This document shows positions 59,488-64,000 of a DNA stretch of 64,000 nt, piece after piece. Source of the DNA: Longitalea luteola. GTDB lineage: Bacteria; Bacteroidota; Bacteroidia; Chitinophagales; Chitinophagaceae. The position numbers and the translations under genes were made by a program. Positions within the stretch are counted from its first letter, which is position 1; each line of letters opens with the position of its first letter. The stretch is from positions 620,001 through 684,000 of the forward strand of contig NZ_JAFIQX010000002.1 in NCBI RefSeq assembly GCF_017356035.1, in the 5' to 3' direction. Below the pieces are notes generated by a model that saw only the letters and a list, made by a program, of their open reading frames with translations, ran no database searches and was not told the DNA's origin.

Positions 59488-60717
59488 ATGAAGAATACCA
59501 AATGCATGAACTGCGGTTCTGCATCATTGAAACGGTTCATTGATTTGGGGGATCAACCTAACGGTAATCATTTTCCCGCAGAATCTGAAAAAGACCGAGA
59601 ATTAAAATTTCCTTTTGCCATGCTGGTATGTACTGATTGCTGGCAAGTGCAACTCGAGGAGTTCCCCTCCATGGAGTTTATGTTTTCAAACCATCCATAC
59701 ATCACAGGTGTGAACATGCCTGTGGTTTCCCATTTTAAAACCATGGTTGAACGCACGGTGTTCAGGTATGGCATTGAAAAAAATTCGTTGGTAATTGACA
59801 TTGGCGCCAATGATGGCACTCTGCTAAGTATCTTCCGTGAAAAAGGGATGCGTGTGCTGGGTGTTGACCCCGGCAGTAAAACCGGAAAGCTGTGCCGGGC
59901 AAACGGCATTACAGTTTGCGAAACTTTCTGGAACAGTAAGACAGCAGAAGCAATTAAGCATTTAAATATACAACCGGATCTTATTACTGCTACGGCGGTA
60001 TTCTATCATGTGCCCGATCTGCATGATTTTATAAAAGGCTTGCGCAGCGTAATGACTGAAAAAACGGTGTTCCTTACACAATGCGTTTATATGAAAGATG
60101 TGCTCGAGAAATTTGAGTTCGATCATTTTTATCACGAGCACACCATGATGCATGCTATTACTCCTTTGAAGCGGGCTTTTGAACAACATGGCATGCGCTT
60201 ATTGGATGTAGACTATTATGATGTTCATGGCGGTTCGTTTGTTTTGGGCGTAGGTTTGGAGAACTGTATACATCCAACTTCGCCCACTGTTGCGGAAGCC
60301 ATTAAGGCAGAGGAAAAGTTTGGCTTGAACAGGATGGACACCTATATCAACTTTACAAAACAGGTAGAAGCAAACCGCGATGATCTTGTAAACCTGTTAC
60401 GTGTACTTAAAAAGCAGCGCAAGAAAGTATATGCATTGGGCGCTCCTTTGAAAGGAAGCACTTTATTGAATTATTGTAACATTGGTCCCGACCTTGTAGA
60501 ATTGGCAACGGAAGTGAACCAGTTTAAAATCGGAAAACTCACTCCAGGCACACATATTCCAATAGTGGAAGAAAGTTCTGTAATGGTACAACCCGATTAT
60601 TATCTTTTATTGTCATGGAACTTTTTGGATTTCTTCCGCCAGAAATATGCAAGCTATTTAAAAGCCGGTGGAAAGTTCATTGTTCCGCATCCGCGTGTTC
60701 ACATTATTGAAAATTAA
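59488..60717 (+). CDS. Sugar C-methyltransferase (Methyltransf_13/14 type)
   Basis: This 409-residue protein has an N-terminal zinc-binding segment (CMNCGSASL ... VCTDCWQVQL). The SAM methyltransferase domain has SLVIDIGANDGTLLSIF and VLGVDPG, then EFDHFYHEHTMMHAITPL with the catalytic Tyr/His region. The C-terminal domain has VYALGAPLKGSTLLNYC. This three-part layout is that of TcaB9/TylC3-like enzymes that methylate carbon 3 of a dTDP-4-keto sugar. With the RfbC-like and SDR genes it points to a branched deoxyhexose. Confidence 0.88.
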   Translation: MKNTKCMNCGSASLKRFIDLGDQPNGNHFPAESEKDRELKFPFAMLVCTDCWQVQLEEFPSMEFMFSNHPYITGVNMPVVSHFKTMVERTVFRYGIEKNSLVIDIGANDGTLLSIFREKGMRVLGVDPGSKTGKLCRANGITVCETFWNSKTAEAIKHLNIQPDLITATAVFYHVPDLHDFIKGLRSVMTEKTVFLTQCVYMKDVLEKFEFDHFYHEHTMMHAITPLKRAFEQHGMRLLDVDYYDVHGGSFVLGVGLENCIHPTSPTVAEAIKAEEKFGLNRMDTYINFTKQVEANRDDLVNLLRVLKKQRKKVYALGAPLKGSTLLNYCNIGPDLVELATEVNQFKIGKLTPGTHIPIVEESSVMVQPDYYLLLSWNFLDFFRQKYASYLKAGGKFIVPHPRVHIIEN

Positions 60718-60737
60718 ACCGGAGGGAGGGAAAGCAG

Positions 60738-62006
60738 ATGCCGATGGAGACGGACTCATTACGGGAGAGCTCTCAACAGGATTCCATTTCTTTAAAAGGG
60801 AAGCGGTTGCTGATTTGTGAGGAGGGGCTTTTAGATTACAAGGGTCATTTTTATAGCTGGATAAAAGCAATACGCGCTATTCATCTGGAAGCTGGTGCTG
60901 AAGTATTGGTAGCCAGTAACCTGCATGTAGATAAGAACATTCAGGCAGAGTTCAATGCCATTCCAACTTATAGCCGCAATAACTGGTCGGGTATTTATGA
61001 TCATAAGCAGGCGTGGCGACGATATTTTTCAGTATTTGCTCACAACTTCAGGGTGTGGCGTGAAACGAGAAAATTGCTTCGTAAAACCGGCCCTGTAGAT
61101 TGCATTTTGCTCCCTGCCGTGCGAATTCATAATTTGATGGCATGGCGTAAACTTTGCGGAGAGCGCCTTGGCCGTGACTTCGGGCGGCTTGTACTTTTTC
61201 AGTTAACAAGTGAGGCGATCTATGATGAATCATATACCCGTTTTCATTTTAAAAGAACAGCCAATCTGATAAAATTTGTGTTGCGCGGGTTTAGAAAACA
61301 AGTGGCAGCCGGTAAGGTGATCCTTGCAGGGGATAGCCATATAACCTGTAATGAATATCAGACGCTTTCCGGTGTACCATTCCGGGTTTTCCCAAGCCCG
61401 GTTGCAGGACTGCAAGCTGCCAACCCGCTGAGCACTTCTGCCAGTAAATCAGACATCCCTACGTTTGTGATCCTCGGAGTATCTTTTATAGATAAAGGCA
61501 TTGATCTTTTACAGGAAGCTATAATACAGCTGTTAAAGAATAACCCTGATTTAGAAGCACGATTTGTCATTCAATGGGCAACCCCAACGATCGACTATAA
61601 TGGACAGCCTGTACCAATAAAAGATGAATTGCGAAATGCAGCACAGGTAACATTAATAGAACGGGTGCTAAATGAAGAGGAATACCGGTCATATTTGCAA
61701 AGCGCCCATTTTGTTGTTTTGCCTTATCGCCGAAAAGTTTACTTCAACAGGCTTTCAGGTGTTGCAGTTGAAGCTGCGTGTGCAGGTATTCCCATGATAG
61801 TAACCGAAAATACGTGGCTGGAATGGGCTATGAAGGAATTCGGAGCTGGTGTTACAGTCCGTGATGGCGATGCAAAGGATCTTGCTGATAAGATCAAGTT
61901 ATGTATTCAGGAAAGGCTGGCATTGCAAACTAAGGCCTTGCAAAGGCGAAATATTGCAATGGAAAAGAACTCATCCATATTTTACCTTAAAAGGGTATGG
62001 GAATAA
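60738..62006 (+). CDS. Family 4-type glycosyltransferase
   Basis: This 422-residue GT-B protein has a Rossmann-like N-terminal half ([20 protein letters not shown]) and a C-terminal half with [43 protein letters not shown], and [24 protein letters not shown] (E-x7-E-like donor site). It probably adds a sugar from a nucleotide donor. Its end precedes the small acyltransferase gene by 34 bp. Confidence 0.83.
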   Translation: MPMETDSLRESSQQDSISLKGKRLLICEEGLLDYKGHFYSWIKAIRAIHLEAGAEVLVASNLHVDKNIQAEFNAIPTYSRNNWSGIYDHKQAWRRYFSVFAHNFRVWRETRKLLRKTGPVDCILLPAVRIHNLMAWRKLCGERLGRDFGRLVLFQLTSEAIYDESYTRFHFKRTANLIKFVLRGFRKQVAAGKVILAGDSHITCNEYQTLSGVPFRVFPSPVAGLQAANPLSTSASKSDIPTFVILGVSFIDKGIDLLQEAIIQLLKNNPDLEARFVIQWATPTIDYNGQPVPIKDELRNAAQVTLIERVLNEEEYRSYLQSAHFVVLPYRRKVYFNRLSGVAVEAACAGIPMIVTENTWLEWAMKEFGAGVTVRDGDAKDLADKIKLCIQERLALQTKALQRRNIAMEKNSSIFYLKRVWE

Positions 62007-62040
62007 CGAAGTATTCTATTTAAAAACTTATTTAAAACGT

Positions 62041-62577
62041 ATGAATCTTCGTCTTTTTGCCGGCTCAGTACTTTCTTATGCATATAACAATTGGATAGGG
62101 CGTTTTCCTTCACGGTTTCTGAGAAAACGTTTTTTGAGCTTTTATCTTGGAAGGTTAGGCGGCTCCTCTGTACAATTGGGTTGCAGATTTCTTAATGGAC
62201 GCAAGGTTTTTTTAGGGGATCGTAATGTTATCAATTTTGGATGTCTTTTTGATGGGCGACATTATGAAATCAGAATAGGTAATGACGTATCTATAGGTCC
62301 GGAAGCTTCCATTCTTACTTTAGGTCATGATCCACAATCTACCAGTTTTGCTGACCAGGGAGGTACGGTAATAATAGGAGACCATGTATGGATCGCCTAT
62401 CGGGCAATAATTCTGCCCGGCGTTACTATAGGCGAAGGAGCTGTAATTGCGGCCGGTGCAGTAGTAACAAAGAATGTTGAGCCATATTCCATTGTAGCTG
62501 GTTCGCCTGCCCGAAAGGTAGGCGAGCGCAATAAGAACCTTCAGTATCAGCTTAACTTTGATCCTTTTCTTATTTAA
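62041..62577 (+). CDS. Hexapeptide-repeat O-acetyltransferase (WcaF-like)
   Basis: This 178-residue protein starts from the ATG at 62041. A longer overlapping frame to 61849 lies within the glycosyltransferase gene and is rejected. It has beta-helix repeats ([72 protein letters not shown]). It is typical of CoA-dependent O-acetyltransferases that decorate polysaccharide. The position of the His in TLGHDPQS fits the active site. Confidence 0.85.
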   Translation: MNLRLFAGSVLSYAYNNWIGRFPSRFLRKRFLSFYLGRLGGSSVQLGCRFLNGRKVFLGDRNVINFGCLFDGRHYEIRIGNDVSIGPEASILTLGHDPQSTSFADQGGTVIIGDHVWIAYRAIILPGVTIGEGAVIAAGAVVTKNVEPYSIVAGSPARKVGERNKNLQYQLNFDPFLI

Positions 62578-62623
62578 TCTCTTTACTATCTAAAACAGGG
62601 AGTGGAAACCCATTAGTATACCC

Positions 62624-63445
62624 ATGAGTGCAATTAAATCTTCCATGCAATCATTATCCAATGCCTTTCGACATGGCGTTGGCCTGAAAAATATTTATAC
62701 GGCTTTTCTTTGCTCTGCTTTGATGCGCATGGGCGATTATCGGCGTGGGTTAAGAGCAGCTTGCATCAGAGCTATCTCACGTTTTGCAGTAGGAGGTCAA
62801 ATTCCACTGCGAATCAAAATCCAAAAGAAAGTGGTTACGTTTCATATGAGGAAAGGGAATATAGCTGATTACCTGATTGCCGGTGAAATGGTACAGGGCG
62901 AATATCAGCTGCCTACAACGCTTCCCTCAAGACCAACAGCTATTGTCGATGGCGGCGCGAATATTGGCATGTTCTCCTTAATAAGTCATTCTTATTTTCC
63001 TGAACTGCCAGTTATCTGTTATGAACCAGATAAAGAAAATCTGGTACAGCTGAATAAAAATTTACAGTTTAATGGAATTAAAGCGAAAGTAATAGGGAAG
63101 GCACTCTGGTCAGAAGAAGAAACGCTTTATTATCATCCATCATTGTCGTATGCTGGTAAGGTAAGTCGAGAGCCATCGCCTTATCCCATGGAATGTTGCA
63201 AACCTGAGGTGCCAGCAGGATGCTGGTTGAAACTGGATATAGAAGGAGCGGAATATGAAGTGCTTCCTGTGGTGCTTGCCAATGATTCCCGCCCTCTTTT
63301 GATTAGCCTGGAAATTCATTATTTTTCTGAACGAGGGCAAAGTATCATAGACCTTTTGCAGGCTTATAACTATAAGATTTATGGAAATTATTCACCTGAT
63401 GATGCCTGCGTAAACATTACGGCAGTTGCTTCTGGCATAGCTTAA
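62624..63445 (+). CDS. FkbM family methyltransferase
   Basis: This 273-residue protein has an N-terminal helical part, then TAIVDGGANIGMFSLIS (motif I), VICYEPDKENLVQLNKN, WLKLDIEGAEYEVLPVVL and LLISLEIHYFSE. It is a second FkbM-type methyltransferase of the operon, only weakly similar to the one at 52369. It probably O-methylates a different sugar position. Confidence 0.83.
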   Translation: MSAIKSSMQSLSNAFRHGVGLKNIYTAFLCSALMRMGDYRRGLRAACIRAISRFAVGGQIPLRIKIQKKVVTFHMRKGNIADYLIAGEMVQGEYQLPTTLPSRPTAIVDGGANIGMFSLISHSYFPELPVICYEPDKENLVQLNKNLQFNGIKAKVIGKALWSEEETLYYHPSLSYAGKVSREPSPYPMECCKPEVPAGCWLKLDIEGAEYEVLPVVLANDSRPLLISLEIHYFSERGQSIIDLLQAYNYKIYGNYSPDDACVNITAVASGIA

Positions 63446-63450
63446 TTATT

Positions 63451-64000
63451 ATGGATACCGTTAAAAAACCACTGATTATTATCTTTTGTCCGGTTAGTAA
63501 TGGAGGTCTTGCGGAGCATGTATATTATCAGGCAAAAAGTTGTTGTCAGTTAGGTCACAGTGTTGTATGTTTGGTTCCGCCACGGTTTCTTGGCGATCGC
63601 CCAATACCTTTTCCGGTAAAACGCATTTTATATGAGAGCTCGCCTTCAGCGCAGATGCCTTCGTTTATCAGGAAGCTCTTATTTGTGTGGGCATTTTTAA
63701 TGAATTACTTAACGCTATCTATACAAATACTGCGCAACCGCCCGAAAGTTGTGTTACTGGATTCATATCGTGAATATTTTGCTCCGCTATGGGCTTGGGC
63801 TATCCGAAAAGCTATGCGTGTCAGTAACTCAATTTGCGTCGCCAATTTGCATGATCCGGTAAGGAATTACCAGGTAGGCCCGGCCTGGTGGCATCAGTGG
63901 TCTGTAAAATGTGGTTACTCGTTTATTCATGTTGGCCTGGTGCATTCTCCTCCTCCACCTGAAGCCAACTTGCCCGCTCATATACAAATAATTGAGGTGC
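63451..64000 (+). CDS. Glycosyltransferase (GT-B type), 3' end outside window
   Basis: The frame starts at ATG 63451 and continues without a stop to the window edge (183 codons). The N-terminal part resembles family 4 glycosyltransferases: PLIIIFCPVSNGGLAEHVYYQAKSC (GG loop), LGHSVVCLVPP, and VVLLDSYREYFAPLWAWAIRK. ICVANLHDPVRN fits the acceptor-side cleft. It belongs to the operon, since it begins 5 bp after the previous stop. Confidence 0.7.
   Translation, partial: MDTVKKPLIIIFCPVSNGGLAEHVYYQAKSCCQLGHSVVCLVPPRFLGDRPIPFPVKRILYESSPSAQMPSFIRKLLFVWAFLMNYLTLSIQILRNRPKVVLLDSYREYFAPLWAWAIRKAMRVSNSICVANLHDPVRNYQVGPAWWHQWSVKCGYSFIHVGLVHSPPPPEANLPAHIQIIEV

Noticed and set aside
61849-62040. N-terminal extension of the WcaF-like acetyltransferase
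   Set aside because: It lies inside the upstream glycosyltransferase gene in another frame; the ATG at 62041 fits the family.

Overview
The window looks like a chromosomal segment of a Bacteroidota bacterium, probably Chitinophagaceae (Chitinophaga/Niastella-like). The grounds are promoters of the TAnnTTTG type instead of TATAAT boxes, an OMP_b-brl_3 type TonB receptor, an FGly sulfatase, an UpxY-type NusG paralogue heading a polysaccharide operon, a fused IcmF mutase and A-rich leaders without strong Shine-Dalgarno sequences. The genus is inference. No rRNA, complete tRNA, CRISPR array or intact insertion sequence was seen.

Layout. 1-503: 5' part of an unknown membrane-anchored protein cut by the window edge, then 600 bp of repeat-rich spacer. 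1.1-6.4 kb (minus): a non-phosphorylating L-fucose catabolic operon (transporter, two SDR dehydrogenases, lactonase, mutarotase, FAH-type hydrolase) lacking a visible L-fuconate dehydratase. 6.6-13.8 kb: IcmF, a Nei-type glycosylase, DUF3185, a DEAD-box helicase and DUF763. 14.4-20.8 kb: TonB receptor, amidase lipoprotein, sulfatase, and a small ECF-sigma/membrane/HMA-like operon. 20.9-26.3 kb: a DNA-damage-type island with DUF72, a UmuC polymerase, a UmuD homologue lacking both catalytic residues, two 2H phosphoesterase paralogues and a spore-photoproduct-lyase-like radical SAM protein. 26.3-29.5 kb: lipoprotein, 7-TM protein, sensorless histidine kinase and LuxR-type regulator. 29.6-30.5 kb: small-transcript region with intrinsic terminators, short ORFs and a tRNA-like half. 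30.6-35.0 kb: RNA-repair-like cluster (AAA+ ATPase, YkuK-like RNase H fold, decapitated slipin, DinB-fold protein, RtcB ligase). 35.0-38.1 kb: phosphoesterase, small membrane protein, acyltransferase. 38.5-64 kb (plus): a long exopolysaccharide/O-antigen operon with an attenuator-like leader, NusG paralogue, Wza, Wzc, Wzm/Wzt, nucleotide-sugar enzymes, about eight glycosyltransferases, methyltransferases and acetyltransferases, running off the window end.

The most interesting signal is distributed between 12.5 and 26.3 kb. Four different proteins (DUF763, DUF72, the second 2H protein, the radical SAM protein) end in a pentapeptide resembling the beta-clamp-binding motif: QLRLF, QITFF, QGELF and QGRLF. 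UmuC carries QGNLF at the position of the known clamp motif of its E. coli homologue. DUF763 and umuD also share an operator-like palindrome (TACTAAM-N3-KTTAGYA). Together these suggest a sliding-clamp-tethered DNA-damage regulon joining several uncharacterised families to Pol V. A second strong signal is the leader of the polysaccharide operon, with a 21-residue leader ORF whose stop codon lies in the stem of an intrinsic terminator and competing upstream hairpins.
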